From: Halobacteriovoraceae bacterium
Lineage (GTDB): Bacteria; Bdellovibrionota; Bacteriovoracia; Bacteriovoracales; Bacteriovoracaceae
Length of the DNA stretch: 64,000 nt
Reading direction: 5' to 3'
NCBI GenBank assembly: GCA_002713145.1
Contig: PAVS01000002.1
Coordinates: 62,001-126,000, forward strand
Positions 15,701 through 24,788 of this stretch are shown here, in pieces. Position 1 is the stretch's first letter. Each line of letters starts with the position of its first letter. The position numbers were made by a program, and so were the translations under genes. Below the pieces are notes generated by a model. It did no database searches, was not told the origin of the DNA, and saw only the letters and a program-made list of their open reading frames with translations.

Positions 15701-16779
15701 AGGTCTGCGATGACCGGTTCTTCTATCCATTTTTTAGTTTTAAGGTTAAATAATTCAAAAGGAGAAACGAGCTTTAACTGTTCGCTATTGTGAACAAGCT
15801 TAAGATCATTTATATCTATCGCTTCTTGAGTGGCCGATGCCTTCAGACTCAACTTATCAGCATAAATAAAGTCCGTTTTAATATCTGTTCCCTCAACTTC
15901 AGAGATCAAATTAAAAGTATCAAGTCCCCCCTCACCTTCTATCTTCGCTTGTATATCTCCTGAATGGAGTTGACCTGACTGTCCTAAATTGATGATTGAA
16001 TGTAATTTTTTAAGAGGAAATTCTATGTCGGCTCGTAGCTTATAATTTAAGTTTTTTGATAAATAATTATCGACCTCGGCTTTAGAATTAATTTTCAACA
16101 AGCCTTTTTTTAACACAAGATCTTCAAAGAGTGCTTTTTCTTCATTCAGAATTAAATCTGCATAGAGGGAATCAGGTGTATATTTCTCCGGAATCTTATC
16201 AGACTTAATTTCAAAAACATTGAGCTGAATTCTTAAATAGGAATGAAGATTATCAAGCCCTAGTTTTTTTACAAGTGCTTCAGACTTATTAAATGTGAAA
16301 TGTACATCAGAGACAATAAAGCGATTGATGGGAATATCACTTAGCTTTTGAAAAACTTCCTTGATATCGTCGAGAGATTTTTCACTCCCCTCTTTTTCTG
16401 TGTTTGACTGAGCTGATTTAGCTAAGTCTTCAAGTCTGAGATAACCATCATTTAATTTAATCTGGTCAATTTGGAAACTTGTGTTAAGAAAGTCTAAGGG
16501 ATTAAAAAAAACACCCAACTCAGCAATTTCGGTTTGAACCTTTATATCATCTTGATTAACTTTGACATGAACATTTTTAAAACTTGCACCTGGTGGGTAT
16601 AAGTTGAACACCATAGATTCAAATTTAATATCCGTATTGAGTACTTCTTTGGCATACTTTGTCGCCATGACAGAAATTCTATCGGCCACCATTTCTGACT
16701 GCAGTAGTTGCCAAACCCCGTAAAAGGAGATCAAAATGATAACAATGAATAATACGAGAACCTTATTTACACTACGCAA
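12754..16779 (-). CDS. tamB: TamB-like translocation/assembly module (AsmA/TamB, DUF490)
   Basis: A 1341-residue protein. An N-terminal membrane anchor (VLVLFIVIILISFYGVWQLL) is followed by more than 1,200 residues of short alternating beta strands, as in the long hydrophobic-groove proteins that bridge the inner and outer membranes and move phospholipid or assist barrel assembly. The last 300-350 residues carry TamB C-terminal features (NFTFDLSSEPALSQSDILSLIAFGY). Translation starts at TTG directly after the upstream stop (TAATTG); a GGAGG ribosome site 8 bases before it supports this unusual start. It is coupled to tamA by a 4-base overlap. Confidence 0.9.
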   Translation of the reverse strand: MRSVNKVLVLFIVIILISFYGVWQLLQSEMVADRISVMATKYAKEVLNTDIKFESMVFNLYPPGASFKNVHVKVNQDDIKVQTEIAELGVFFNPLDFLNTSFQIDQIKLNDGYLRLEDLAKSAQSNTEKEGSEKSLDDIKEVFQKLSDIPINRFIVSDVHFTFNKSEALVKKLGLDNLHSYLRIQLNVFEIKSDKIPEKYTPDSLYADLILNEEKALFEDLVLKKGLLKINSKAEVDNYLSKNLNYKLRADIEFPLKKLHSIINLGQSGQLHSGDIQAKIEGEGGLDTFNLISEVEGTDIKTDFIYADKLSLKASATQEAIDINDLKLVHNSEQLKLVSPFELFNLKTKKWIEEPVIADLNFMQTRNFLRVLKDRLNLLDGSLSGRLRFELKDEYYSFQAEKDVLINHLSFKSQDENILTFNNLKMQKGLFKIEPQNFTMNILATNGQTKLNVAGEINKEKLEINLLDSTIDLNQISPVFGYEVAGTGDLNLKIRRTENDEITMDINSVQNNFMFDGYKLDQLHAVTSINFDQDRILIKRLNGLSNKTSIVANGEVNYQSKDISINYSIENLNFNESKRILSKYLSDTTIKGSQVYGRWDTTGKISGKATKEGINILGQFEGINNYFFNESVERVAFSYQVKNLVLTVKDFVANKSLGKIFAFAQYDIEKDEMRGWTKLELLPLAEFSNYNQLPFNFNGYLSGQSEIYYIDDRWRAKGVLNLDNTTVESERYADSELKFTIEENFLNLDLNAFGNQVQALTNINLNDMNSPSELNLKLNISNLKKMAGIVKGVDILNSEIEGSLQYNLASTFFYQDLRFQSFTSHLKEFNFIKKPITVNYASDSPEIVVEDGVIKKWDFNLRGEKFYILSNGEGDLQKDFDIVSNLKVDASIIETFNSFISKANGNIRGKLVYKVKDGKEDYQALLTSSNLSLSTRLLPTAITKASMAVSFEDQIINIDKFNAQLITGSFLVSGKIDLNTLIPDVDIRYKFKDAGVSILQKSNLVFSGEGALVGKNFPYTLGGDFYIQKCVIVNEIADFAGNSGAQKFMGEDIKYLPGKKNQSLNNKVEFNINVSTRNPIFIANSLADIGFNGNVQVLGGENDPRLSGRANLAPRNNRITFKNNEFVLTKGSVFFTEQNEISNPDLDFQASTKINEYQIEIKVYGPAQNFTFDLSSEPALSQSDILSLIAFGYTEDLSNNLSDSERESMTRAGIGSLIFDSFKINETLKNEFGIQVNLGTEISEDEQSLLSARNAEGGDVNRIRSATTFELKKQLSDAMSLSVSSTVGNSLNQRQSLNLNYNVNRQVSVEGVYEQRSTDQVQTINDDTSFGADLKVKWSFR

Positions 16780-18108
16780 TTAAAGCTTCCTCCGTGCAAA
16801 TCTATAATTCGGATCTACACTTGCAATATTTCTATAAACATTTCTAGCTGCATCTGCTTGTCCTAATTTTTCATAAGCCCTAGCCTTAAAGCCTAAATAA
16901 GGTAGGGCTTCTTCATCGCTAACAGAATGAAGAGCTTGGTTTGCGCATACAATAACAGAAGTATAGTCTTCGATCCTAAAGTAGATCTCCGTTTTTAAAT
17001 AAAGAGTATTCGTGTCTTCTTTCATCGTTTCTAAGATGTGAAGCGCCACGAGATTTAAATTCATCATAAGAAGAGAATAAACATAACTGAGTTTTGTATC
17101 ACTATCAATCTCTTCGCCCTGAATCTGATAAAGAGCTTCTTGTTCAAACTGACTTAGTTTATGAGATGCTTTCGTATCAAGAGAAGACTCTTTCTCTTCA
17201 CCTGTAATTAATTCAAGTTTTAGTTGAGATATATCAAATATTTCATTTTCTTTCTTAATATCAGTAAGTATGTTTTGATCAGCCTTTAAGCTACGTTTAA
17301 AAAAGCTATATCGGTTTCTACTTTTTTTGAATTTATTTTTTAAATAATGATCAAGCTCACCTTGAGGGAATAATTCATAGAGGAGCATATCGTCGTCAAC
17401 GGTGTCACCAAGTAAAATATACTCAATAAGCTCTTTTGGAGATGGCCTAGAATCATGCAGGATTCGTACTAAAAGCTGGTAACGTAGTTTAGGAAGATAA
17501 AGCCTAGCCGGCAGATGCTCAAAATCACAAAAAATATCATTCAATTTTTCAATTCTAGGTCTTAGCTTTTTTTCTGAAGGCTTTAAATATTCATGTTCTA
17601 AAAAGCTTAATTCTTTTAAGGCATCTGCTTCATTAAATGTTTCTACCCCAGCGATGAACCTAAGAAGCGAAAGGGAGAATGAATCAAATTTATCTCTAAG
17701 AACTTGATTAAGCTCAGTGATTTTATTCCACCGTTTTCCGGCAATCATTTCAAAACTTATAGCGTGAGCAAGTTTCTTGGCATCTTGGATTTGTCCTAAT
17801 TGCCAGTAAATATCGATTAACTTAATTTTTGCATCAAGAGAAATTGAATTTATCTGAGAACTCATCTCCTCAATTAACTCAGGCATGAGATTTTTTGCAT
17901 CACTTTCAATCAGTAAATTTAAAAAGTTTTCATAGAACTCACTTTCTATTTTTTCAGAATTCAATTTATACAAACTTAAAAGCTTAGAATGTGCTTTAAT
18001 TCTGAGTACTGAATCATTTGATTTGGATTGAATGATTGCCAAAAGTTTTTCTTTAGCAAAACTAAATTCAAAGTTTTTTATATGGCGATCTATATCTGGA
18101 AAAGTCAC
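16780..18108 (-). CDS. Helical-repeat (TPR-like) protein of unknown function
   Basis: A 442-residue, almost wholly helical protein without signal peptide or membrane segment, so cytoplasmic. The C-terminal third (about 330-440) has TPR-like helix pairs, for example LYLKTEIYFRIEDYTSVIVCANQAL and LGFKARAYEKLGQADAARNVY. The N-terminal part is a similar, more divergent array. The gene lies between accC and tamB in one direction with a zero-base junction to tamB, so it is probably co-expressed with the Tam system. No function can be assigned; an adaptor role is only a guess. Confidence 0.75.
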   Translation of the reverse strand: MTFPDIDRHIKNFEFSFAKEKLLAIIQSKSNDSVLRIKAHSKLLSLYKLNSEKIESEFYENFLNLLIESDAKNLMPELIEEMSSQINSISLDAKIKLIDIYWQLGQIQDAKKLAHAISFEMIAGKRWNKITELNQVLRDKFDSFSLSLLRFIAGVETFNEADALKELSFLEHEYLKPSEKKLRPRIEKLNDIFCDFEHLPARLYLPKLRYQLLVRILHDSRPSPKELIEYILLGDTVDDDMLLYELFPQGELDHYLKNKFKKSRNRYSFFKRSLKADQNILTDIKKENEIFDISQLKLELITGEEKESSLDTKASHKLSQFEQEALYQIQGEEIDSDTKLSYVYSLLMMNLNLVALHILETMKEDTNTLYLKTEIYFRIEDYTSVIVCANQALHSVSDEEALPYLGFKARAYEKLGQADAARNVYRNIASVDPNYRFARRKL

Positions 18109-18148
18109 CTCTTCTCCTACTTAAAAAATGCTCTAACTTGTTAATATT

Positions 18149-19489
18149 TTAGCATTTTTCAGCAAGAAAATTGGTGTTGTACGAATTTTGCCTAAAATCT
18201 GAGTTTTTTAGTATTTTTTTATGTAATTCTATATTTGTCGAGATTCCACCCACAACAGTTTCGTCTAGGGCCCTCAATGTTCTGTTGATACATTCTTCGC
18301 GATTATCTGCTTTAACAATTATCTTAGAAATCATGGAATCATAATGTGGTGACACCTGATAACCAGTATAGATAAAGTCATCGACTCGCACCCCTATCCC
18401 TCCAGGTCTATGATAATGAGTAATTAAACCAGGAGATGGCATCGAAGTTTCAGGATTTTCAGCATTAATTCGACACTCAATCACATGACCAGAAAATTTT
18501 ATATCTTTTTGCTCAAGTTTAAGTTTTTGGCCAGCTGCCACTCTAATTTGCTCAGCTATTAAATCAATTCCACTTCTTTGCTCAGTAACAGGATGTTCAA
18601 CTTGGATTCTGGTGTTCATTTCCATGAAATAAAACTTACCTGAATCGAGATCATATAAATACTCAACAGTTCCCACAGAGTCGTATTTTACTTTTTGTGC
18701 CAGCCTTACACTTGCTTCACACATTTCATTTCTTGTTTTCTCATCTATAACTGGACTAGGAGATTCCTCGACTACTTTTTGGAAACGTCTTTGAATAGTG
18801 CAGTCTCTCTCTCCGACATGAAGTACTTTTCCAAATTTATCAGCAAGAATTTGAACTTCAATATGACGAGGATTGGATACAAATTTTTCTATAAAAAGTG
18901 TATCATCTCCAAACGCTAACCTAGATTCTTCCTTCAACATACTAATAGCACTAAGCAAATCTTTTTGCTGATCAATACGTTTCATTCCTCTTCCACCACC
19001 GCCGGCAGAAGCCTTAATCAGCACGGGGTATCCCATGGCTTCAACGCTTTTGATGATATCTTCATCAGAGAGCTCATTTACATAAATTGGTTCAAGTGTT
19101 GGAACATTAGCTTCTTTGGCAATCTTTTTAGATTCAATTTTATCGCCCATAGAACGGAGGCTTTCTCTGTGGGGACCAATAAAGTCTATTCCACATTGCT
19201 CACACATTTTTGAGAATTCTTCATTTTCTGACAAGAATCCATATCCTGGATGAATAGCATCTGCACCGGTTATTTCGGCTGCAGATAAAATCGCATGCAT
19301 ATTCAAGTAGCTATGAAGAGATTTAGGAGGGCCGATACAGACTGATTCATCAGCGAGCTTTACATGCAATGAATTCTCATCCGCTGTTGAATAAACACAT
19401 ACGGTCTCTATACCAAGCTCTTTGCAACTTCTTAAAACTCGAATTGCAATTTCACCTCTATTCGCAATTAATACTTTTTTGAATTTCAA
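18149..19489 (-). CDS. accC: Acetyl-CoA carboxylase, biotin carboxylase subunit
   Basis: A 446-residue ATP-grasp enzyme that carboxylates biotin on AccB using ATP and bicarbonate, the first half of malonyl-CoA synthesis. Signatures: KVLIANRGEIAIRVLRSCKELG at the start, HPGYGFLSENEEF, the ATP-lid glycine loop KASAGGGGRGM, MEMNTRIQVEHPVTE with the catalytic Glu/Arg, and the C-terminal GGISTNIELHKKIL. Full length for the family (about 449 in E. coli). It follows accB by 2 bases in the conserved accB-accC order. Confidence 0.97.
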   Translation of the reverse strand: MKFKKVLIANRGEIAIRVLRSCKELGIETVCVYSTADENSLHVKLADESVCIGPPKSLHSYLNMHAILSAAEITGADAIHPGYGFLSENEEFSKMCEQCGIDFIGPHRESLRSMGDKIESKKIAKEANVPTLEPIYVNELSDEDIIKSVEAMGYPVLIKASAGGGGRGMKRIDQQKDLLSAISMLKEESRLAFGDDTLFIEKFVSNPRHIEVQILADKFGKVLHVGERDCTIQRRFQKVVEESPSPVIDEKTRNEMCEASVRLAQKVKYDSVGTVEYLYDLDSGKFYFMEMNTRIQVEHPVTEQRSGIDLIAEQIRVAAGQKLKLEQKDIKFSGHVIECRINAENPETSMPSPGLITHYHRPGGIGVRVDDFIYTGYQVSPHYDSMISKIIVKADNREECINRTLRALDETVVGGISTNIELHKKILKNSDFRQNSYNTNFLAEKC

Positions 19490-19491
19490 AG

Positions 19492-19938
19492 CTAAGCCTT
19501 AATTTTATAAAGTTCCTGACCAAACTCAACGAGACTTTCGTTTTCAACACAAACTTCTACAATTTCGCCAGTGATATCACTCTCAATCTCATTCATAATT
19601 TTCATGGCTTCTAAAATACAGAGGGTCTGACCTTTTGAAACCTTGTCTCCAACATTAACAAAGCTAGGCTTATCAGGAGCAGGTGAAGAATAAAATGTCC
19701 CTACAAATGGAGATTTGATGACATGATAATTATGATCACTTGATTGGTTTCCAGCAGACGCCGGTGCAGTAGCTGCAGCAGTGTTGGCCATTGGCGCCGC
19801 CATAGCCGGTGCTGAGACCACATGAGTGCTTGCATTAAAGTTGACAGAAATTTTTAAATCTTTTTCTTCATACTTTAATTCAGCAACACCTTCATCTTTG
19901 GCCAACGTAATAAATTCTTTTACTTTTTCTAAATCCAT
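19492..19938 (-). CDS. accB: Biotin carboxyl carrier protein of acetyl-CoA carboxylase
   Basis: A 148-residue carrier with an N-terminal helical part, an Ala/Pro-rich linker (about 42-62, APAMAAPMANTAAATAPAS) and the C-terminal biotinyl hammerhead domain. Biotin is attached to Lys113 in ILEAMKIMNEIES; the usual EAMKMMN has Ile here, a tolerated change. The upstream SPFVGTFYSSPAPDKP segment contains the thumb typical of AccB. Partner of accC immediately downstream. Confidence 0.96.
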   Translation of the reverse strand: MDLEKVKEFITLAKDEGVAELKYEEKDLKISVNFNASTHVVSAPAMAAPMANTAAATAPASAGNQSSDHNYHVIKSPFVGTFYSSPAPDKPSFVNVGDKVSKGQTLCILEAMKIMNEIESDITGEIVEVCVENESLVEFGQELYKIKA

Positions 19939-19948
19939 ATTTAACTCG

Positions 19949-20518
19949 CTATTGTTTTGATCTTTCTACGTACTCTCCAGAACGAGTATCGATTTTTAAA
20001 ACTTCACCTTCTTCAATAAACAAAGGCACACTTACTTGTAGACCTGTTTCCATAATGGCTTTCTTGTTTCCACCTGCGGCAGTATCCCCTTTGAGTCCAG
20101 GATCAGTTTCCGTGACTTTTAAATGAACAAAATTGGGAAGTTCAATGGAAATAGGTCTGGCATTAAAATATAAAATATCAACTTTAATACCTTCTTGTAG
20201 ATACAATTTTGCATCGCCTACATTGTCATGACTGAGGTGAACAGATTCGAAAGTTGTTGTATCCATGAAGTTATACCCATCCATATCACCATAGGTATAT
20301 TCCATTTCTCGCTCTTCCATGTCTGGCTTATCAACAGTGTCAACTCCAGCTTTAAAAGTTTTTTCAAGAACTTGCCCTGTTTCTAAATTTTTAATTTTGG
20401 CCTTAACAAATGCTGAACCTTTTCCAGGATTAACATGAGCAAAGCTTACAACTATATAAGGCTTCCCATCGATGGCGAATTTTAAACCATTCCTAAAATC
20501 TGTTGTTTGATATTTCAC
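19949..20518 (-). CDS. efp: Translation elongation factor P
   Basis: A 189-residue EF-P, which relieves ribosome stalling at polyproline stretches. N-terminal KOW-like domain with the loop NPGKGSAFVKAK, whose tip Lys33 is the position modified in EpmA/GenX-type organisms. The middle and C-terminal OB domains include the signature KVTETDPGLKGDTAAGGNKKA, and the C-terminus is RSGEYVERSKQ. The gene sits between aroQ and accB, an order seen in many bacteria. No modification enzyme is visible in this window. Confidence 0.97.
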   Translation of the reverse strand: MKYQTTDFRNGLKFAIDGKPYIVVSFAHVNPGKGSAFVKAKIKNLETGQVLEKTFKAGVDTVDKPDMEEREMEYTYGDMDGYNFMDTTTFESVHLSHDNVGDAKLYLQEGIKVDILYFNARPISIELPNFVHLKVTETDPGLKGDTAAGGNKKAIMETGLQVSVPLFIEEGEVLKIDTRSGEYVERSKQ

Positions 20519-20533
20519 ACTTACTCCCAGTGA

Positions 20534-20959
20534 TTATTTTCTCAGCAATGCTAATGCTGCATAGTAATATGAATCTTTGCCGAGCCCACTCATTATTATA
20601 GAAGAGGCTTGGGCAGTCAATAATGAATGACGAAAACTTTCTCGGTTATAGATATTGGATAAATGGACTTCAACTATTGGAATTTTAAGGTTTTTTAAGG
20701 CATCAAGAATAGCAATAGAGGTATGGGAATAAGCAGCGGGATTAATAATAAGTGCGTCAAAATCAGACGTGATCACACTCTGAACTTTATCTATTATTTC
20801 ACTCTCAGAGTTTGATTGCCACCACTCAAGCTGAGCTTTATCTCCCAGACAATTTTGGGTGTAGGCTTGAATTTCTGCTAAACTTTCTGCTCCGTATATG
20901 TCCGGTTCACGAGTCCCTAATAAATTAAGGTTAGGTCCATTGATGACGAGTATTTTCAT
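20534..20959 (-). CDS. aroQ: Type II 3-dehydroquinate dehydratase
   Basis: A 141-residue enzyme of the shikimate pathway converting 3-dehydroquinate to 3-dehydroshikimate. Diagnostic segments: NGPNLNLLGTREPDIYG with the catalytic loop Arg and Tyr, NPAAYSHTSIAILDAL with the substrate-binding Asn and His, and EVHLSNIYNRESFR. Length is normal for the dodecameric type II family. The start overlaps the upstream TPR gene by 4 bases. A second shikimate gene, aroE, lies at 35.6 kb in a different transcription unit. Confidence 0.96.
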   Translation of the reverse strand: MKILVINGPNLNLLGTREPDIYGAESLAEIQAYTQNCLGDKAQLEWWQSNSESEIIDKVQSVITSDFDALIINPAAYSHTSIAILDALKNLKIPIVEVHLSNIYNRESFRHSLLTAQASSIIMSGLGKDSYYYAALALLRK

Positions 20960-21903
20960 AATTGTTTGGGGCGAAATCTGGTTTGTAATTTTTGCTCAAA
21001 AAGATCAAAAGCAAATTTAAGTTTTTCAGAAGACTCACTAAGATCCGTATGAAATGTTTCTTCAGGCTCTTCAACATTTGAGCTGAGTTCTGCAAGTCGA
21101 TTCTTTGTGGCTTGATCCTTAGGATGAAGTTCTAAGATATTTTCAAGTATCTCTTTGGCTTTATCTATATGACCTTGCTTGCAATAAAGATCAACAAGTG
21201 TATGGGTTATAATAGGAGCTTCATCTTCATGAGATTGTTCTGAGTTTTCATTATCAAAATCTTCATGAAAAAATTGATCATCGAGTTCATGCTCAGATAT
21301 TTTTAATTTTTTACTGACAACTTCTTCTTTAAATTCTTCCAGAGGTGACTTTTTAGTCACTTGCCAATTTTCAACAGAGTTTTCATCGCTATTTTCTTTT
21401 TGATTGAAATTCATTTGAACCCAATCATCTTCATTTGATTCAGAAGTTTCTTTTAAATCGAAGTTTTCCTCTTCAACCTCAGCCAGATCTTCTTCTAGAT
21501 ACTTTACTGCATTGGCAACAATTTCATCTCTCGGATTTAAAAGTAAAAGGTATTTATAAGTTTGAAGGGCTTCTTCTAAAAAACCAAGTTTTTCACAAAC
21601 ATCGCCAAACAATTTTTGTAAAGTGATATTCTCTAGATTCTGTGCCACAAAAGGTCTTACTGTATTATAAGCCATTTCATAGTTGCGATTATCGTAATAG
21701 CAATTGGCCAACACGATATAACCTAGAGTGTAGCTAGGATGATATCTTATTCCGTTTTTAAGTAATTCAAAAGCTTCATCCATCATGCCGAGCTTTCTAT
21801 AGATTTCTGCCAGAGGAGCAAAGACACGGGACTTAGGATTTTTCTCGTACTGAAGGGTATACTTGGCAAGTAATGAAGATCTAGAGCGACTATTAGAGCC
21901 CAA
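20956..21903 (-). CDS. Cytosolic TPR protein encoded directly after pilQ
   Basis: About 315 residues. The N-terminal TPR block (about 1-130) includes PLAEIYRKLGMMDEAFELLKNG and IVLANCYYDNRNYEMAYN; a long acidic, Glu/Asp/Asn-rich linker (about 140-225) leads to a last TPR pair (LVDLYCKQGHIDKAKEILENIL). No signal peptide or membrane segment, so it is not a Tgl-type lipoprotein. The TTG at 21903 is chosen as start because GGAGGAG stands 6-8 bases upstream; a longer in-frame TTG at 21927 lacks one. It overlaps pilQ by 11 bases and aroQ by 4, so expression is coupled to the pilus operon. A pilus-related scaffold role is inference. Confidence 0.75.
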   Translation of the reverse strand: MGSNSRSRSSLLAKYTLQYEKNPKSRVFAPLAEIYRKLGMMDEAFELLKNGIRYHPSYTLGYIVLANCYYDNRNYEMAYNTVRPFVAQNLENITLQKLFGDVCEKLGFLEEALQTYKYLLLLNPRDEIVANAVKYLEEDLAEVEEENFDLKETSESNEDDWVQMNFNQKENSDENSVENWQVTKKSPLEEFKEEVVSKKLKISEHELDDQFFHEDFDNENSEQSHEDEAPIITHTLVDLYCKQGHIDKAKEILENILELHPKDQATKNRLAELSSNVEEPEETFHTDLSESSEKLKFAFDLFEQKLQTRFRPKQL

Positions 21904-23704
21904 GACCCTCTCCTCCCAAAGTATCAAAACTATCTTCGCGATTAACGAGACCAGCTTCTTCTTGGTTAATCACCCTTGGAGTGATGAAGACAACTAACTC
22001 TGATCTCGACTTAACTGGATTATAGGCCGTTTTAAATAGCCACCCTATAATAGGTAAATCCTTTAAAAAAGGTATACCTGAGACGGCTTCTGAATCACTG
22101 GTGGAATAAATTCCCCCAATAACAATAGTAGAGCCGTTATCTACCATGACATTAGTCGCGATTGAATTTGAAGTCTGAGCTGGTGGAGCATTTGGATCTG
22201 TCTGCGCTCCAAAGCCTGATTTTGTCACAGAAACATTCATTAAGATTGAACCTTCATTCGTCACTTTTGGAGTAACATTAAGAGACGTTTGTGCAGTAAG
22301 AGCAGTAATCTCAGAAGTTAATCCTGCGGTTCCAGCAGCCTGAGTGATAAAGTTTCTGGTATCAGATGCTGAGATTGTCGCGGCTTTATTATTTTCAGTA
22401 ATAACTTTTGGTGAAGAAATGATTTTAACTTTAGACTCTGATTCCATTAAATCTAATCTAAAGTTGAGATCTGTAATCCTTTTAAAAACAGCAATACTTG
22501 CATTCATTAACCCTGGAGCACTTTCCGTAGTTACAGAACTAAACTGAAAGGTTCCAGAATTATCACCAATATCTCCGAAAGGATCATAGCTAAAATTAAC
22601 ACCATTTCCCCCGAGTCCTGCTCTAAAAGTATAATTCTCACTAGCTTCAATAACCTTTGCTTGAATCAGGATTTGTGGAGTTTGAGTATCTAGCACTTCT
22701 ACAATTTTTTTCATTCTCTCAATAACATCAACAGTGTCCTTCACAATGAGACTTTGTGTCCTATCATCAGGAACAATAGAGCCTCGTCCTTCTGTTGAAT
22801 AATCGGCGAGAACTTTGGAAATGTCCCCAAGAGCGGCATAACTTATTGGAAAGATCTTTGTCACAAGTGGCTCGAGAGTTTTTGTGGTCTTTTGTGCGTC
22901 TAACTCAGCTTGTTTTTCCAATCTCGCTTTTTCTTCAGTTTTAATAGTAAGGATATTTCCATGCTTAAAGGCGATTAACCCTCCCAGATCCATAACTGTA
23001 TCTAGCACTTGATCCCAAGGTAAATTGGTAAGATTAATAGTTAAAGGTTTAAGCTGGGCCACTTCATCTTCAATAATAATATTGAATCCCGAAGTATCAG
23101 CAATCATTTTTAAAACTTCAGGGTAAGAGAGGTTATTTACATTTATAGATATCTTTCTCCCCACATAGCGCTTCACCCCTGATTGAGTCAGATTTTCTAA
23201 GATATCATTTACACTATTTGATTTAGGTATAAAGATTTTTTCTTTTGTCTCTTCCGAGTTATCTGTTGAGAAACTTTGTTCCTCAGCTTTTTTAAGTTTT
23301 GAGCGGGTGAAAACACCAAATCTATTTTCGATATGCAAAATGATTCTATTCTTTCTACGCTCAATAAATGAACGCACATTATCTCTTAGCTGAATAGCGA
23401 ATCTAATATCATTTGCACTTCCTGGTTTTTTATAAGGAGAAACAAAAACAGTAGCCCCTGAGAATTCTGAAGTATCTATACCTCTGAGAACTCTTTTATC
23501 ACCAGTAACATTTTTAATATCGAGAAGAATTTGTTTGTCTGCTTTAATATGGCTGCGCTCTGAGACGACATCCTTGGAGACGTCGATGATAAGTTTACTC
23601 ACCTCTCCTTCTTGCAAGAAATTGACGGCTTCAATTTTTGCTGGGCTTTGAGCCAAGCAAATATTGGTAAGTAAAAATGCAAACATTATGAATAATTTAT
23701 TCAT
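21893..23704 (-). CDS. pilQ: Type IV pilus secretin PilQ
   Basis: A 603-residue outer-membrane secretin through which the pilus exits. Signal peptide (NKLFIMFAFLLTNICLAQ); one AMIN domain (about 25-125) for peptidoglycan binding; STN-type N0 domain (about 180-250, ISINVNNLSYPEVLKMIADTSG); N1 domain (about 280-345, LADYSTEGRGSIVPDDRTQSL); and the secretin core (about 390-590), ending with the signature VDNGSTIVIGGIYSTSDSE and VPFLKDLPIIGWLF-like segment. With a single AMIN domain it is shorter than the multi-AMIN Myxococcus form. Last of the pilM-N-O-P-Q series. Confidence 0.95.
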   Translation of the reverse strand: MNKLFIMFAFLLTNICLAQSPAKIEAVNFLQEGEVSKLIIDVSKDVVSERSHIKADKQILLDIKNVTGDKRVLRGIDTSEFSGATVFVSPYKKPGSANDIRFAIQLRDNVRSFIERRKNRIILHIENRFGVFTRSKLKKAEEQSFSTDNSEETKEKIFIPKSNSVNDILENLTQSGVKRYVGRKISINVNNLSYPEVLKMIADTSGFNIIIEDEVAQLKPLTINLTNLPWDQVLDTVMDLGGLIAFKHGNILTIKTEEKARLEKQAELDAQKTTKTLEPLVTKIFPISYAALGDISKVLADYSTEGRGSIVPDDRTQSLIVKDTVDVIERMKKIVEVLDTQTPQILIQAKVIEASENYTFRAGLGGNGVNFSYDPFGDIGDNSGTFQFSSVTTESAPGLMNASIAVFKRITDLNFRLDLMESESKVKIISSPKVITENNKAATISASDTRNFITQAAGTAGLTSEITALTAQTSLNVTPKVTNEGSILMNVSVTKSGFGAQTDPNAPPAQTSNSIATNVMVDNGSTIVIGGIYSTSDSEAVSGIPFLKDLPIIGWLFKTAYNPVKSRSELVVFITPRVINQEEAGLVNREDSFDTLGGEGLGL

Positions 23705-23748
23705 ATAACCTCTTCCGTAAAGCTATACCTTACTAAATCGTAACAACT

Positions 23749-24192
23749 TTATCTTGAAATAGGAACAACAGTTTCAATATATTCAATTTCACCGTAAATA
23801 TTAGTGATCTGCTCAACTAAAATAATACCCGCTGGTAAAATAGCTTTTAACTCTGGACCATTTATTCCTATCTTCTGTCCTTCTTTTAATTTATACGTGT
23901 CGCCTTTAGCCTGAACCACCGCTCTTCGATTTGCCCCTATAAGAACACCTGTCAGTTCAATATCAGCCAAGGTGACATCATCTGGAAGTTTCGGGGTGTT
24001 ATCCCACACACCTCTAAATCTTTTTTTTCTTTTTTGTTGGTTCGCTGATTGAAACTTGGGAGCGTTGAACGGATCTCTCAATTCAAATGGCTTTTCTATT
24101 GAGGTTTGATCATTAAAAATATCTTCTAAGCGAGCTTGTAAGCTCGTCATGGATAAACATATAAATAGAAATACTATTTTTTTCATTATCAT
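23749..24192 (-). CDS. pilP: Type IV pilus assembly lipoprotein-like PilP
   Basis: About 147 residues. Signal-like N-terminus (MKKIVFLFICLSMTSLQA) without a convincing lipobox Cys; a disordered linker containing FELRDPFNAPKF, the usual PilP segment that contacts PilN/PilO; then a small beta domain (ADIELTGVLIGANRRAVVQAKGDTYKLKEGQKIG) that binds the PilQ N0 domain. The start at 24192 makes an ATGA overlap with the pilO stop and has GGAAAG upstream. The longer start at 24201 is not needed. Confidence 0.9.
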   Translation of the reverse strand: MIMKKIVFLFICLSMTSLQARLEDIFNDQTSIEKPFELRDPFNAPKFQSANQQKRKKRFRGVWDNTPKLPDDVTLADIELTGVLIGANRRAVVQAKGDTYKLKEGQKIGINGPELKAILPAGIILVEQITNIYGEIEYIETVVPISR

Positions 24193-24788
24193 TCTTTCCA
24201 CTTATAGGCGGCGTTATATCGATAAGATTCAACCATTAAATTTAATTTTAAGATGGTGAAGCGGCTGCGTTTATCAGCGCTATCATCATAAACCATCCGA
24301 ACATACTTCACGTTTAAGATCCGGCCAGCGTCTTCACCAGAAGCTAGGCGATCGAGCTTTTCAAAAAGAATGAGAAACTGCAAATAGGTTCCGACCGCAT
24401 CAAAAATATAATCTTTAGAAAAATAAAATCCTTCTGCCTTCTCTACTTTTGCTGAAACTTCTGGGCTTTGCATTCTCAACTGACTTGAGAAATCACTCAA
24501 AAGTCGTTGAACTTCAGTATCATTAATCTCTGCCGGGAGTTGTCTTTGTATTCGCTCTAAATTCTTCACAACCTCATCAACTCTGGCCCTCGACTTTTCA
24601 AGGTCTTCATTAAACTTCTGAACTCTCTCTAAATCTTTTTTAGATCGGGTCAGCTTTTGATTGGCTACACTTAAACGACCATTGATTTGCTCTAGCTCAA
24701 TTGTTTTTTCTTCATAGATGATGAAAATATTGTAAGCGGCATAGAAAATGATAAACCAATGGATATTTTTTAACAGGGCCTCTTTCAT
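24189..24788 (-). CDS. pilO: Type IV pilus alignment protein PilO
   Basis: A 199-residue bitopic inner-membrane protein: short cytoplasmic N-terminus, a transmembrane helix (about 10-27, IHWFIIFYAAYNIFIIY), a coiled coil (about 30-90) and a ferredoxin-like periplasmic domain. It pairs with PilN in the alignment complex linking PilM to PilP/PilQ. It overlaps both neighbours by 4 bases. Sequence similarity of PilO proteins is low, so the call rests on architecture and position. Confidence 0.88.
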   Translation of the reverse strand: MKEALLKNIHWFIIFYAAYNIFIIYEEKTIELEQINGRLSVANQKLTRSKKDLERVQKFNEDLEKSRARVDEVVKNLERIQRQLPAEINDTEVQRLLSDFSSQLRMQSPEVSAKVEKAEGFYFSKDYIFDAVGTYLQFLILFEKLDRLASGEDAGRILNVKYVRMVYDDSADKRSRFTILKLNLMVESYRYNAAYKWKE